DNA of 64,000 bases, taken from Verrucomicrobiales bacterium. Its GTDB lineage: Bacteria > Verrucomicrobiota > Verrucomicrobiia > Verrucomicrobiales > DEV007. A model generated the notes under the pieces. It saw only the letters and a program-made list of their open reading frames with translations, was not told the DNA's origin and did not search any database. Of the stretch, positions 10,012 to 19,303 are shown one piece after another. Position numbers and translations under genes: made by a program. Where the stretch lies: contig JARGPH010000026.1 of NCBI GenBank assembly GCA_029213065.1, forward strand, positions 1-64,000, written 5' to 3'. Numbering within the stretch: the stretch's first letter is position 1; every line of letters begins with the position of its first letter.

Positions 10012-11178
10012 TTATCTCACCGCAACACTCTCCGGAAGGTCCTTCTTATACCCCCACGCCTCGAAAGAGAAGCCCCAACGTTTCCGAATCTCTTCGGCTT
10101 CGCCCTCATCAACGTGGTGAACGTTCCGCTTGTAGTTACCGAGCCCCTTCAGATACTCGCTGATCGCGCTGAGACCGGATGCCTTACCGTCAATACCGAG
10201 CGCGTCGTAGATTCGTCCAATCTCTTTCTCCGGATTCTCCGTAATCGCCTCGTAGGTCGTCTCGACCAACTGACTTTCAGGCAACTGAAGCCGGTCGCGG
10301 TCCTCGAGGTAGCGACGCATCAGTTTTTCGTAAGTAGTGAGGGTGTATTGCCTGATATCGACCTTGCGGAAATCCTGCCAGGCGAAGGCGTTAAAAACGC
10401 GGCCGAAATGGCTTCTCGTTGAGCAATAGACCTCCCAGGGATTGCGCACGATATGGACAAACTTCGCATCCGGATACATCTCGAGAATCATCTCCATCCG
10501 CGTCGTTGAAGGCGGATTTTTCAGAAGAAGGCGCTTATCCCCTTTGGCATAGTTCAGTTTACGAATGAGGAGATCGTAATTTTTGCGAAAACGCGCTTTC
10601 TCCGCACCGGTGCAGCCATCAAAAAAGAGCGCCCGGTCGCGGTGATACTCCATCTGCGCGGGGAAGCAGTAAATGTTGTAATAGCCGATCGGATTCAGGT
10701 TTCCGAGTCCCATTTCCTCCTCCTGTGGCTCGTCGAGCGTGAGGCGGACTTTGTCAAAGCCCCGGTCTTCGGGAAGGGCGCGGTCAATAATCTTGCGGGC
10801 AATGCGCACCTTTGGCCCGAGCATATCGAGAGGCATCGCCGTCTCCGTGAATTTGATGAATCCGAACTGCGGATCGCGACTCATGAGATTGTGCAGGTGC
10901 GTAGTGCCGCTGCGCCAGTGACCGATCAGAAAGACAGGAGGACCGGAGAACTCCGCACGCTGAATGCGTCTGCCATATTTCACTTTTTCGATGATGACCA
11001 GAGGAAAGCGCAGCCCCTGAGCGACCCAGCCGATAAAGCGCTGATAGCGGGTCCGCGGATCCAACCCGCTTGTCAAAAGTGCGTGCTTCAAAAAGACCCT
11101 GAGTCGTGCTCCCGCAAAGGGATGTAACCCGGGTGCTTTCTCGTCGTAAGCTGATTCAAGCGTCCATTTCTGTCCCAT
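10012..11178 (-). CDS. PAPS-dependent sulfotransferase family protein
   Basis: Protein of 388 residues. The 5'-phosphosulfate-binding loop IGHWRSGTTHLHN is at residues 85-97. The 3'-phosphate site reads HIVRNPWEVYCSTRSHF at about residues 237-253, so it should bind 3'-phosphoadenosine-5'-phosphosulfate. The family (Sulfotransfer_3 type) transfers sulfate to glycans, lipids or small molecules. There is no signal peptide or transmembrane segment. Its stop is 5 bases from the lpxB start, a spacing that implies co-transcription and suggests, as inference only, that the acceptor is an envelope lipid or glycan. The ATG at 11178 is the natural start. Confidence 0.9.
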   Translation of the reverse strand: MGQKWTLESAYDEKAPGLHPFAGARLRVFLKHALLTSGLDPRTRYQRFIGWVAQGLRFPLVIIEKVKYGRRIQRAEFSGPPVFLIGHWRSGTTHLHNLMSRDPQFGFIKFTETAMPLDMLGPKVRIARKIIDRALPEDRGFDKVRLTLDEPQEEEMGLGNLNPIGYYNIYCFPAQMEYHRDRALFFDGCTGAEKARFRKNYDLLIRKLNYAKGDKRLLLKNPPSTTRMEMILEMYPDAKFVHIVRNPWEVYCSTRSHFGRVFNAFAWQDFRKVDIRQYTLTTYEKLMRRYLEDRDRLQLPESQLVETTYEAITENPEKEIGRIYDALGIDGKASGLSAISEYLKGLGNYKRNVHHVDEGEAEEIRKRWGFSFEAWGYKKDLPESVAVR

Positions 11179-11385
11179 GATTTCGGTGTCGCGAGTCTAG
11201 CCGGACATCCCTCAGACCGCTAATGGTTTTCTCAACTGCCGTCAAAGGCGCATAGGAATTGCAGGTCGGCTGCCTTTGCCGGGAGGCATTTGCTATTTGC
11301 GCAAATCAGAGGGCCCCGGCACACGCGCCACCCTTCCGAACGAAAATTTGACTGTTCATTTGTCCTGTATTACTAATGAAGCTCC

Positions 11386-12519
11386 ATGAACTCCACCGAC
11401 GCCTTCCTCGCTCTCAATCTCCTCCCCGGTATCGGGCCGATTCGGGTGCGGCGACTCCTCGAGCGATTCCGGGCACCGGAACGGATTCTCATGGCGGCTC
11501 CCGGCGAACTCACCCAAACGCCCGGAATTGGCCCCGAGATGGCCTCTCAAATCGCCCGTTGGGAGGAGGTTATTGATCTCCCCGAGGAAAAACGGCGTAT
11601 GGAAGATCACGGGATTTCCGCTCTCACCCTTGATGATGATGACTACCCCGCCGCTCTCAGAGAAATCCACGATCCTCCTTTCCTGCTTTTTATAAAGGGG
11701 ACAATTCTTCCACGCGATTCGGCCGCCCTCGGTGTCGTCGGTTCGCGGCGCATGACCCACTATGGCCGGGAGCAGGCTCGGAAGATGAGTTTCCAGCTCG
11801 CCGCCGCCGGTTTCACGATCGTGAGCGGGCTCGCACGGGGAATCGATACCGCGGCGCACGAGGCGGCCCTCGCAGCTGAGGGTCGGACCATTGCCGTCCT
11901 CGGATCGGGGATAGGAAATGTCTATCCTGCTGAAAATCAGGCCCTCGCGGATCGTATTTCCGAAAACGGTGCAGTCATCTCTGAGTTCCCCGTCCTCTAC
12001 GTGCCTGACAAACAATCCTTTCCACTCCGCAACCGCATCGTCTCAGGGCTTTCGCAGGGACTCCTCGTGGTTGAAGCACCGGTGCGCAGCGGCTCTCTCA
12101 TCACCGCAAACCAGGCCTTGGAACAGGGCCGGTCCGTCTTTGCCGTTCCCGGGCCGGTTGACCGTCCGAACTCGGAAGGCTGCCATCGCCTTATTCAACA
12201 GGGCGCGACGCTGGTCTGCTCAGCAGAGGACATCATTACCGAACTGGACAGCGGGATGAGCTCACTCAACCTCACTTTCGACGAGCCTGAGACCGCTCAA
12301 AAGAGGGAATCGACACCAAAATCGAACGCCCCCACCCCCGATGTGTCCGAATTGGAACAAAAGATTCTTGAAGAACTTGCCCTCGGCGAATCGACGATTG
12401 ATCACCTCGCGGAAACGACGGGATTCCCTGTTGGAGCGGTCAGTGCAGCGCTTCTCCAACTCGAAATGAAATGTCTTATTAAACAGCTTCCCGGCAAATA
12501 CTTCACGAAACTGATTTGA
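11386..12519 (+). CDS. dprA: DNA-processing protein DprA
   Basis: Protein of 377 residues that loads RecA on incoming single-stranded DNA during natural transformation. The N-terminal helix-hairpin-helix region (GIGPIRVRRLLERF, TPGIGPEMA) covers about residues 17-60. The Rossmann-like core has GVVGSRRMTHYGREQA, SGLARGIDTAAHEAAL, VLGSGIGNVYPAEN and PVRSGSLITANQALEQGR. A C-terminal winged-helix domain (about residues 315-377) follows a linker rich in Thr, Pro and Glu. The gene starts a plus-strand run with topoisomerase III, 53 bases downstream. About 200 bases without a gene precede it and hold no clear signal. Confidence 0.96.
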   Translation: MNSTDAFLALNLLPGIGPIRVRRLLERFRAPERILMAAPGELTQTPGIGPEMASQIARWEEVIDLPEEKRRMEDHGISALTLDDDDYPAALREIHDPPFLLFIKGTILPRDSAALGVVGSRRMTHYGREQARKMSFQLAAAGFTIVSGLARGIDTAAHEAALAAEGRTIAVLGSGIGNVYPAENQALADRISENGAVISEFPVLYVPDKQSFPLRNRIVSGLSQGLLVVEAPVRSGSLITANQALEQGRSVFAVPGPVDRPNSEGCHRLIQQGATLVCSAEDIITELDSGMSSLNLTFDEPETAQKRESTPKSNAPTPDVSELEQKILEELALGESTIDHLAETTGFPVGAVSAALLQLEMKCLIKQLPGKYFTKLI

Positions 12520-12572
12520 CCTTTCACTAAAATCAGGCAACACGGTGTCACCGTCCTTTGTCCCTTATCACA

Positions 12573-15260
12573 ATGTCGAAATCCTTAATTATTGCCGAGA
12601 AACCCAGTGTCATGAACGACCTGGCCCGAGTTCTTGGAAAAGATCCTGCTATTGGAAGCTTCGACAAAAAGGAGGATTTCTACGAAAACGACAAGTATGT
12701 GATCTCCTCCGCTGTCGGCCACCTCGTTCAGCAGGCGCTTCCTCGAACCGCCGATGGCAAGAACCTCCCCTGGAAGTTCGATTGCCTTCCCGTTCTCCCC
12801 GAGTTCTTCGAGCTTGAGCCCAGTGAGCAGAAGGGTTCGAAGTCACGACTCAACGTCCTCAAGCGTCTCATGAAGCGCAAGGATGTCACCGAACTCATTA
12901 ATGCCTGTGATGCCGGCCGCGAGGGTGAACTCATCTTTCGATACATCGTTCAGTTCGCGGGAATCGATAAGCCGGTGAAACGACTCTGGATGCAGTCGAT
13001 GACCGATGGAGCGATTAAAAGCGCCTTCAGCGAACTGAGATCCGGTGATGCGATGCAGCCGCTCGCCGATGCCGCCTACTGCCGATCCGAGTCGGACTGG
13101 CTCATCGGGATCAACTCGACCCGGGCAATGACCGCTTTCAACAGCAAGTTCGGCGGGTTTAACAAGACCCCGGTTGGCCGCGTTCAGACCCCGACCCTCG
13201 CCCTCCTCGCAGAGCGGGAGCAGGAGATCGAAGACTTCGTCAGCGAAGACTATTTCGAAGTTCACGGAACCTTTGCAGTTCAAGCGGGCAAGTATCCCGG
13301 TCGCTGGTTTGATCCCACCTACAAGAAGAGCGAGGAGAAGCCCCATGCCCGCGCCGAGCGAATCTGGGACAAAGAACAGGCCGAGGCGATCGTGGCCCGC
13401 TGTCAGGGAAAAGACGCGGTAGTCGAGGAAAAGAAGAAGCCCTCGAAACAGATTTCACCCCAGCTCTACGACCTCACGAGCCTCCAGCGTGAAGCGAACG
13501 GACGTTTTGGATTCTCGGCCCGGAGGACCCTTCAGCTGGCCCAGTCCCTTTACGAGCGCCACAAAGCACTCACTTACCCGAGAACGGACTCCCGCTATCT
13601 TCCTGAAGACTATGTTCCCACGACGATGGGAACCTTGAAGAAGATCGGCACTGCGACGGAGCGCTCCGTTTCCGACATGCCGAAGCACGCGACTAAGGTG
13701 CTCGATGAGAACTGGGTGAACGGCAACAACAAGCGAATCTTCAACGGTGCCAAGGTCAGCGATCACTTTGCGATTATCCCGACCGGTCAGGTCCCTAAGA
13801 ATCTCGATGAAGCGGAGCAGAAGCTCTACGACATGGTGACCCGCCGCTTCATTGCCGCGTTCTATCCTCAGGCGGAGTTCGAGAACACGACACGCATTTC
13901 CCGCATTGGAGACGATGCTTTCAAATCAGACGGAAAGATCCTCGTCGAACCGGGATGGCTCGCTGTCTACGGCAAGAAAATCGGCGGCGGCGATCAGGCA
14001 AGCCAGTCGGAGGAGGAATCCAAAAAAGCGAACGCCGACAAGCAGATCGTAGCGGTCACTGCCGGCGAAACCGCGAAGGCCGATCCGGTAGAGAAACTCG
14101 ATAAAGTGACCCGACCACCGGCTCGATTCAATGAAAGCACCCTTCTCTCCGCGATGGAAACCGCAGGGAAACGCGTCGACGACGAAGAGCTTCGCGATGC
14201 CATGTCAGAGCGTGGGCTCGGCACTCCGGCGACCCGTGCCTCGACGATTGAGGGCCTCATCAATGACAAATACATCACCCGTGACGGTCGTGACATTTTC
14301 GTGACGACACGCGGGATGCGCCTCATTGAGCAGCTCCGCAACATGGAGATCGGCATTCTCACCTCACCGGAAATGACCGGCGAATGGGAATACAAGCTCA
14401 AGCAAATGGAGCAGGGCAAAATGCAGCGCCCCAGCTTCATGGCCGAGATCAAAGGACTCACCGGAACGGTTGTTGAGACGGCCCGTGAATATGCCCGGAC
14501 CGCCCTCGAACGTGAGTGGCCGGATTTCCCCGCTCCCTGCCCTGTCTGTGGAGCCGAAACGATGGGTCAGGACGACGGTCGCTACAAATGTAAGCAGCCC
14601 GATTGCAAGTTCACCCTTTCCAAAGTGGTCGCGAGCCGTCCTCTCACCGATGCCGAGGCGAAGACACTGCTTACCACCAAAATGGTTGGACCTCTTACCG
14701 GGTTTATGAACCGTTTCAAGCAGCCCTTCGACGCCGCGATCGAACTTCAGGAAGACAAAAAGACCGGTCTCAAGGCCGGGTTCGTCTTTGAAAAGACCCC
14801 TGAGCAGGAGGAGGAAGCCGAGGCGATCAAGCCGGAGAACAAACTCTGCAAGTGCCCCCTCTGCGACGAAGGCGATATCTACGTCACGCCGACAAGTTAT
14901 GTCTGTGACCGCCGCATTTCCGGTGACGGGTGCAAAGCCCGGCTTTCCCGCGAAATGTGCAAATACGAGATCCCGCGCGAGCAGGCACTTAAGTATTTTA
15001 ATGACGGCAAGACCGACGTGATCGAAGCGTGGATCAGCAAGAAAGGCCGCCCTTTCAAGGCTGCGCTGACCTGCAACAAGACCGGCAAACGCATGCTTGG
15101 CTGGGAATTCCCTCCTCGCGAGCCCAAGAAAAAGGCTGCGACGAAGAAGAAAACAGCCACTAAAAAGACGACGACAAAGAAGGCCGCGACTAAAAAAGCG
15201 GCAACGAAGAAAGCCCCGTCGAAAAAGGCTCCGAAGAAAAAGGACGCCTCGAAAGAGTAG
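12573..15260 (+). CDS. topB: Type IA DNA topoisomerase III with Lys/Ala-rich tail
   Basis: Protein of 895 residues. The TOPRIM domain starts at SLIIAEKPS and has the acidic metal site [15 protein letters not shown]. The catalytic Tyr335 lies in [34 protein letters not shown] and [19 protein letters not shown] are typical of the TopB/TopA-like core. Two C-terminal Cys-rich domains follow (CPVCG...[15 protein letters not shown]...CDRR). The end is about 50 residues of KKAATKK-type repeats, resembling histone H1 or Hc1 tails and likely to add nonspecific DNA affinity. The ATG at 12573 is chosen because family members start right at [10 protein letters not shown]; a TTG at 12558 is also in frame. 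It relaxes negative supercoils and decatenates DNA. Confidence 0.95.
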   Translation: MSKSLIIAEKPSVMNDLARVLGKDPAIGSFDKKEDFYENDKYVISSAVGHLVQQALPRTADGKNLPWKFDCLPVLPEFFELEPSEQKGSKSRLNVLKRLMKRKDVTELINACDAGREGELIFRYIVQFAGIDKPVKRLWMQSMTDGAIKSAFSELRSGDAMQPLADAAYCRSESDWLIGINSTRAMTAFNSKFGGFNKTPVGRVQTPTLALLAEREQEIEDFVSEDYFEVHGTFAVQAGKYPGRWFDPTYKKSEEKPHARAERIWDKEQAEAIVARCQGKDAVVEEKKKPSKQISPQLYDLTSLQREANGRFGFSARRTLQLAQSLYERHKALTYPRTDSRYLPEDYVPTTMGTLKKIGTATERSVSDMPKHATKVLDENWVNGNNKRIFNGAKVSDHFAIIPTGQVPKNLDEAEQKLYDMVTRRFIAAFYPQAEFENTTRISRIGDDAFKSDGKILVEPGWLAVYGKKIGGGDQASQSEEESKKANADKQIVAVTAGETAKADPVEKLDKVTRPPARFNESTLLSAMETAGKRVDDEELRDAMSERGLGTPATRASTIEGLINDKYITRDGRDIFVTTRGMRLIEQLRNMEIGILTSPEMTGEWEYKLKQMEQGKMQRPSFMAEIKGLTGTVVETAREYARTALEREWPDFPAPCPVCGAETMGQDDGRYKCKQPDCKFTLSKVVASRPLTDAEAKTLLTTKMVGPLTGFMNRFKQPFDAAIELQEDKKTGLKAGFVFEKTPEQEEEAEAIKPENKLCKCPLCDEGDIYVTPTSYVCDRRISGDGCKARLSREMCKYEIPREQALKYFNDGKTDVIEAWISKKGRPFKAALTCNKTGKRMLGWEFPPREPKKKAATKKKTATKKTTTKKAATKKAATKKAPSKKAPKKKDASKE

Positions 15261-15294
15261 GCCTTATTTCACCCGGCTTTTTGAACGGGCCTCA

Positions 15295-15324
15295 CTATGG
15301 CCTTTCTATGGCCTTTCTATGGCC
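15295..15324. repeat. 11-bp direct repeat downstream of topB
   Basis: CTATGGCCTTT occurs twice in direct succession, followed by a partial third copy ending in GGCCC. It lies in the 136-base gap between topB and the next gene. A weak CCCG/CGGG stem lies just upstream. No promoter or factor-independent terminator is evident. Confidence 0.6.
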
Positions 15325-15396
15325 CACTGCATCTCCAGCGCTTTCTTTGAGCTATTCGCTTGAGTCCTCTTTGAGGATTCGTTAGAGCTTTAGCCG

Positions 15397-16029
15397 ATGG
15401 GAGCTGCTTTTAACGACGAACCGAATTATTTCCTCCGTGGGGCACTTCTCATTGCGTTGGCGGCAGGCTTCTTTTTCGGGCTGAGCTGGCTTCAGGGTGC
15501 CGGGATCGAAGCGATCGATTCATCAAAGATCGCGGCGACACTCTTCCGCGTCCACCTCCCCTATTTTACCGGGGCGCTTTTTGTGCTGCTCGGCCTCGTC
15601 AGCTGGATACGGGGGCTCATGAGCGTGGCCGCGCACCTCAACTCCTGTCTTCTCACCGCCACTCTGGGCGCTCTTGTCCTCATCACGATCACGTGCGTGA
15701 TTCTCTTCTTCGAGTATCGACCGGATCTCGCCGCGAAGCGGGTCGCCGGGCGCCATGCTGCCGAACAGGCTGAACAGGCTGAACAAGCTGAACAAGCTGA
15801 ACAAGCTGAACAAGCTGAGTCAATGCCTCCTCGCGGACCCGACTCACGAACCTTTACCGCTTCCGACGGCAGAACGATGCAAGCGAGACTGATCGACTTC
15901 GATGGGAAAAGGGTCAAAATCCTCCGGGCGGACGGAATCAAATTCACGAATCGGATCGGATTGTATTCCGAAGCGGATCAGGCCTACATTCGCGAACAAT
16001 CCGGGGAGGTCGTTCCGCCTTCTGAATAA
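15397..16029 (+). CDS. Membrane protein with AEQ repeat and SHD1-like C-terminal domain
   Basis: Protein of 210 residues. Three hydrophobic segments (about 15-33, 55-72 and 82-103) are followed by a cytoplasmic or periplasmic linker with seven AEQ units, then a domain starting RTFTASDGRTMQARLIDFDG and ending LYSEADQAYIRE. That last part has the pattern of SHD1-type domains found in many secreted verrucomicrobial and planctomycete proteins: a small beta barrel with the S/T-DG-R, V-x-I/L and DQ-Y-I signatures. The AEQ tract is encoded by near-perfect 9-bp repeats, so its length can change without breaking the frame. Its function is unknown. It converges with coaD, with 4 bases between stops. 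Confidence 0.7.
   Translation: MGAAFNDEPNYFLRGALLIALAAGFFFGLSWLQGAGIEAIDSSKIAATLFRVHLPYFTGALFVLLGLVSWIRGLMSVAAHLNSCLLTATLGALVLITITCVILFFEYRPDLAAKRVAGRHAAEQAEQAEQAEQAEQAEQAESMPPRGPDSRTFTASDGRTMQARLIDFDGKRVKILRADGIKFTNRIGLYSEADQAYIREQSGEVVPPSE
15760..15819 (+). repeat. In-frame 9-bp tandem repeat (GCTGAACAA/G)
   Basis: Six to seven copies of a 9-base unit GCYGAACAR encode consecutive Ala-Glu-Gln. The first copies end in G and the later ones in A, so the inner copies are identical and look recently expanded. Expansion or contraction by slippage keeps the reading frame. Confidence 0.9.
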
Positions 16030-16033
16030 CCAC

Positions 16034-16519
16034 TTAGCGGGTTCCCGAAAGCTTCTTTTCCAAAGCCGCTTTAACGACTGGCGGGACAAATTTATCTATA
16101 TCTCCGTTCAAAGTAGCTACTTCTTTCACGATCCGGGAACTTAAATAGATATTTTCCTGACTTGGAACCAGAAAAATTGTCTCTAGTGTTTCCTCAAGGC
16201 TCCGGTTCATCAATGCCATCTGAAACTCGTATTCGAAGTCGGAAACCGCGCGCAGCCCCCTCACGACCGCATCAGCCCGTTCTGTTTCGAAAAAGTCAAC
16301 GAGGAGGCCGTTAAACGACTTTACCTCGACTCCGGGAATATGCGAAGCTGCCTGCTCTATGAGCGCGACTCGTTCCTCCATTGAGAATAAACCCGACTTC
16401 GAATGATTCACGGCCACGGCCACAACCATGCGATCACACAGTTTGGCGGCGCGCTCGATCACGTCCAAATGCCCATTGTGAACCGGATCAAAACTCCCGG
16501 GATAGATAACTGTTTTCAT
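16034..16519 (-). CDS. coaD: Phosphopantetheine adenylyltransferase
   Basis: Cytidylyltransferase-fold enzyme of 161 residues that makes dephospho-CoA from 4'-phosphopantetheine and ATP. The start YPGSFDPVHNGHLDVIERA carries the HxGH-type nucleotide motif (here NGHLD). FSMEERVALIEQAA, VRGLRAVSDFEYEFQMALMN and YLSSRIVKEVATLNGDIDKFVPP are all diagnostic of CoaD. The length is standard. It is divergent from the lipoprotein gene that starts 95 bases away. Confidence 0.98.
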   Translation of the reverse strand: MKTVIYPGSFDPVHNGHLDVIERAAKLCDRMVVAVAVNHSKSGLFSMEERVALIEQAASHIPGVEVKSFNGLLVDFFETERADAVVRGLRAVSDFEYEFQMALMNRSLEETLETIFLVPSQENIYLSSRIVKEVATLNGDIDKFVPPVVKAALEKKLSGTR

Positions 16520-16536
16520 AAAATTTGGCTGAAAAG

Positions 16537-16550
16537 CCCTCAGTTGAGGG
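16537..16550. promoter_or_regulatory. 14-bp palindrome between coaD and the lipoprotein gene
   Basis: CCCTCAGTTGAGGG is a 6-bp perfect inverted repeat with a 2-base centre, in the 95-base divergent gap. It could be an operator or a short RNA hairpin. No clear -35/-10 pair with normal spacing was found around it. Confidence 0.4.
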
Positions 16551-16614
16551 ATTATGTGCCTATATTCTAAAATTTTTCAAAGACATTCGTCAGGAAGTTG
16601 CTATTATTTATCCC

Positions 16615-17037
16615 ATGAAATTCGGCAAAACTTTGCTTTTAACCGCTAGTGTATTCATCCTCGGCTTCAACACTTCCTGTGAATCGACCGGAAAGAAAGA
16701 CGGAGGAACAAACGGCGGCTCGACTGAACAGGCTGCCGATATGGTTGGTCCCGGCTTCCTGAAGACCGATTACGAGCCTCTCGCGAAGTGGCTCGACGAG
16801 CGTTTTGAGATCGATTACAAGCACATGACACCTGCTCTGATTTTCGACCAGGTGCCTCTCAACGACATTTTCTACGAGACCTCGAACCTTCCGACCGACG
16901 CGCCTGCGTTCAATTTCTCAAGTGCAGCCATCTCCCGTCGAGACCTTCTCAAGAAGATTGCCCAGCACTGGAAGCTGAAGATGACCTTCTCAAACGATCA
17001 GTCAGGAACGCCGACTGCGGTTAAAGTTGAAGGCTGA
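16615..17037 (+). CDS. Small lipoprotein of unknown function, possibly secretin-N-like
   Basis: Protein of 140 residues. The leader MKFGKTLLLTASVFILGFN ends in a lipobox NTSC, so Cys22 should be lipidated. A Gly/Thr-rich linker precedes a globular part. The segment VPLNDIFYETSNLP followed by FNFSSAAISRRDLLKKIAQHW resembles short secretin/TonB N-terminal (STN-like) folds, but the match is weak and is inference. The ATG at 16615 is chosen because the signal peptide begins there; the frame is open upstream to 16525. A strong terminator follows 39 bases after the stop. Confidence 0.75.
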   Translation: MKFGKTLLLTASVFILGFNTSCESTGKKDGGTNGGSTEQAADMVGPGFLKTDYEPLAKWLDERFEIDYKHMTPALIFDQVPLNDIFYETSNLPTDAPAFNFSSAAISRRDLLKKIAQHWKLKMTFSNDQSGTPTAVKVEG

Positions 17038-17075
17038 GCCTCCCCGGCCTCCCCTCAATTCCAACCTTCAAAGCG

Positions 17076-17106
17076 ATGGCAGAGACTCGTTCTCTGCCAT
17101 TTTTTT
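17076..17106 (+). terminator. Rho-independent terminator after lipoprotein gene
   Basis: A perfect 10-bp stem (ATGGCAGAGA / TCTCTGCCAT) with a 5-base loop CTCGT is followed by seven T residues. It ends the plus-strand lipoprotein transcript and abuts the TAA of the converging aminotransferase gene. Confidence 0.92.
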
Positions 17107-18394
17107 ATGCCACGCTGTAAACCTCGCGCAAGACTTCCCCGAGAATCTTGAAGCCGGCTTCGACGATGGCCTCCGGCTGGGTAAAGCTCACGCGAATGCA
17201 CTGCGAGGCATGGGGCCAGTCTTCCGTCTCGAGTCCGAAAAAGAAATACTCTCCGGGCACGACAATGAGGTCGGCCGCTTTCAGCTTCTCATAGAGCTGC
17301 TTGCAGGTGATCGGAAGATCTTCGAACCAGAACCAGAAAAAGAACGCGCCTTCACTGACGTGAACTCTCCAGGGCACTTCCTCCGGGAGGTGCTCTAGAG
17401 CGAGTTTGTAGGCCCGCTCCGATCGTGTTTGGTAATACGGGCGAACCACCTCACGGGCGAGCATTTCGATTTCACCTGATTCAATCATGGGACGAGCCAT
17501 GACCTGACCGACATTGTTGTTCGCCAGGCCGACAATTGCTGTCATTGAGCGGATCTCACTGATGACCGACTCACGCGCAACGACGATTCCGGTCCGGGTG
17601 CCCGGGAGGCCCAGCTTACTCAGGCTCAGTGTTAAAATGATATTCTCATCCCAGACCGGAGTCGCTTCGCGAAAGACCACACCGGGGAAAGGCAGCCCGT
17701 AGGCGTTATCGATGATAAGAGGAATACCGCTATCCGCAGCAAGAACGCGGAGTTTGGCGATCTCTTCATCCGTGAGAACATTGCTGCTCGGATTCGTTGG
17801 TCGTGAAACCGCGATGGCCCCGTGCTCCGGTGTGATCTCCAGATTTTCAAAGTCGATGTGATACTTGAACTGCCGGTCACCCACCAACTCAATCTCAGGC
17901 CGTCGGCTGTCGAACATCGCCGCATCCGAGACACCCTGATCACTGTAACCAATGTATTCCGGGACGAGCGGCAACAGAATCTTGCGGTGGCTCTCGTCCG
18001 CCATGCGGCCGGCAAAACGATTGAGGAGGAAGAAGAAGGCGGTTTGACCACCATTCGTGATCGCAATGTTATCCCTCGTGAGATCCCATCCGTAATTTTT
18101 TGAGAGAAAACCGGCAACGGCGTCGCGAAAGGCGGGACTGCCGGCAGGCTGATCGTAGTCCGCCATGATGCGATCAAATTCATCGGGTGTCTCCACGACC
18201 AGCTCCCGCATCCGCTCCCGCCAGATCTGCTGCATTGCCGGGATGTGCGCGGGATTGCCTCCCCCCATCATCTTGACCCTTCCCCGGCCGGCGGTTAACG
18301 CTTCCCCGAGATCGTCCATCAACTCGGTGATGCCGGAATGATCTGTCAAATTGGCCGCAAAGCGGGACTTGGGATAATGAGAGTCAGAGTTCAC
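17105..18394 (-). CDS. avtA: Valine-pyruvate aminotransferase (AvtA-type)
   Basis: Fold-type I PLP aminotransferase that exchanges amino groups between valine or related amino acids and pyruvate/alanine. FAANLTDHSGITELMDDLG at the N-terminus and MMGGGNPAHIPAM match the AvtA opening. The PLP region has ITNGGQTAFFFLLNRF, DNAYGLPFPG and the Schiff-base Lys in SLSKLGLPGTRTG. The end keeps the carboxylate-binding Arg in CIRVSF. I chose the GTG at 18394, 429 residues, because it gives the short lead usual in this family. A TTG at 18445 would add 17 residues and leave only 14 bases to the divergent thiD. The start is therefore uncertain; the function is well supported. Confidence 0.9.
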   Translation of the reverse strand: MNSDSHYPKSRFAANLTDHSGITELMDDLGEALTAGRGRVKMMGGGNPAHIPAMQQIWRERMRELVVETPDEFDRIMADYDQPAGSPAFRDAVAGFLSKNYGWDLTRDNIAITNGGQTAFFFLLNRFAGRMADESHRKILLPLVPEYIGYSDQGVSDAAMFDSRRPEIELVGDRQFKYHIDFENLEITPEHGAIAVSRPTNPSSNVLTDEEIAKLRVLAADSGIPLIIDNAYGLPFPGVVFREATPVWDENIILTLSLSKLGLPGTRTGIVVARESVISEIRSMTAIVGLANNNVGQVMARPMIESGEIEMLAREVVRPYYQTRSERAYKLALEHLPEEVPWRVHVSEGAFFFWFWFEDLPITCKQLYEKLKAADLIVVPGEYFFFGLETEDWPHASQCIRVSFTQPEAIVEAGFKILGEVLREVYSVA

Positions 18395-18459
18395 GTCCCT
18401 ATTTGCACTCTTGGCGGCTTTCTGGCAAGCTTCTCTGACACTCAATTTACGCCACCACT

Positions 18460-19290
18460 GTGAAGAAACCGCTCATCGATACCCCTGTCGTCCTCACCAT
18501 CGCAGGATCCGATTCATCCGCCGGAGCCGGAATCCAGGCCGACCTGAAAACGTTCGCCGCCTGCGAGTGCTACGGAGTGAATGCCGTCACCGCCCTCGTG
18601 GCGGAATCCCCGGGCGAGGTAAACGGCATCATTTACACCGACCCAACCCTCTTAGGTCATCAACTCAACAGGGTTAAGTCGGCTTTTCCTGTTCTCGGGG
18701 CAAAAACAGGGATGCTGGGCAATGCCGCCACCGTTGAGGTCGTCGTTCAGTTTATGAAAGAGAATCCCGAGCTTGATCTCGTGATCGATCCGGTGATCCG
18801 GGCCTCCGCCGGGACCGAGCTTCTCGATAGCGATGGGCTCGACCTCCTTATCCGCGAATTAATTCCCCTCGCGACACTCATCACCCCCAATCTCCCTGAG
18901 GCTGAAATTTTACTCGGAAGAGAAATCAGCACGACAAAGGAAATCAAGACTGCCGCTCTGGAATTAAACAATCGCTTTGGCTGTTCGGTGCTCATCAAGG
19001 GAGGGCACTTCGAAGGGGAAGATTCAGAAAATGAGATGATCGACCGCGCTGCGATTCACGGAGCGATCTACGAGTATAAACATCCCCGCCTCGATCTTCC
19101 TGATCTTCACGGAACCGGCTGCACCCTCTCGGCTGCGATCACCGCACACCTTGCCCACGGCGACGAAATCGCATCGGCGATCGGAGCCTCAACTGACTAC
19201 CTTTCTCAATGCATCATTCAGCATCACTACTGGCCTGACGACGATCACGGAATCAGGGCATTGAACCATTTCCCGAATCAGGTAAAGTAA
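18460..19290 (+). CDS. thiD: Hydroxymethylpyrimidine/phosphomethylpyrimidine kinase
   Basis: Ribokinase-fold enzyme of 276 residues in thiamine synthesis that phosphorylates HMP and then HMP phosphate. [21 protein letters not shown] is the diagnostic N-terminal motif. [20 protein letters not shown] and the anion-hole/base motif [13 protein letters not shown] are present. The start is GTG. No other thi genes are adjacent. The next gene follows after 13 bases and may be co-transcribed. Confidence 0.96.
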   Translation: MKKPLIDTPVVLTIAGSDSSAGAGIQADLKTFAACECYGVNAVTALVAESPGEVNGIIYTDPTLLGHQLNRVKSAFPVLGAKTGMLGNAATVEVVVQFMKENPELDLVIDPVIRASAGTELLDSDGLDLLIRELIPLATLITPNLPEAEILLGREISTTKEIKTAALELNNRFGCSVLIKGGHFEGEDSENEMIDRAAIHGAIYEYKHPRLDLPDLHGTGCTLSAAITAHLAHGDEIASAIGASTDYLSQCIIQHHYWPDDDHGIRALNHFPNQVK

Positions 19291-19303
19291 CCCGACGATC
19301 CCT

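Noticed and set aside
11356-12015. 219-codon minus-strand frame over dprA
   Set aside because: It is antisense to dprA, which has complete family motifs.
16525-16614. Upstream extension of the lipoprotein gene
   Set aside because: The lipoprotein signal peptide begins at the ATG at 16615; the extension would place a charged segment ahead of it.
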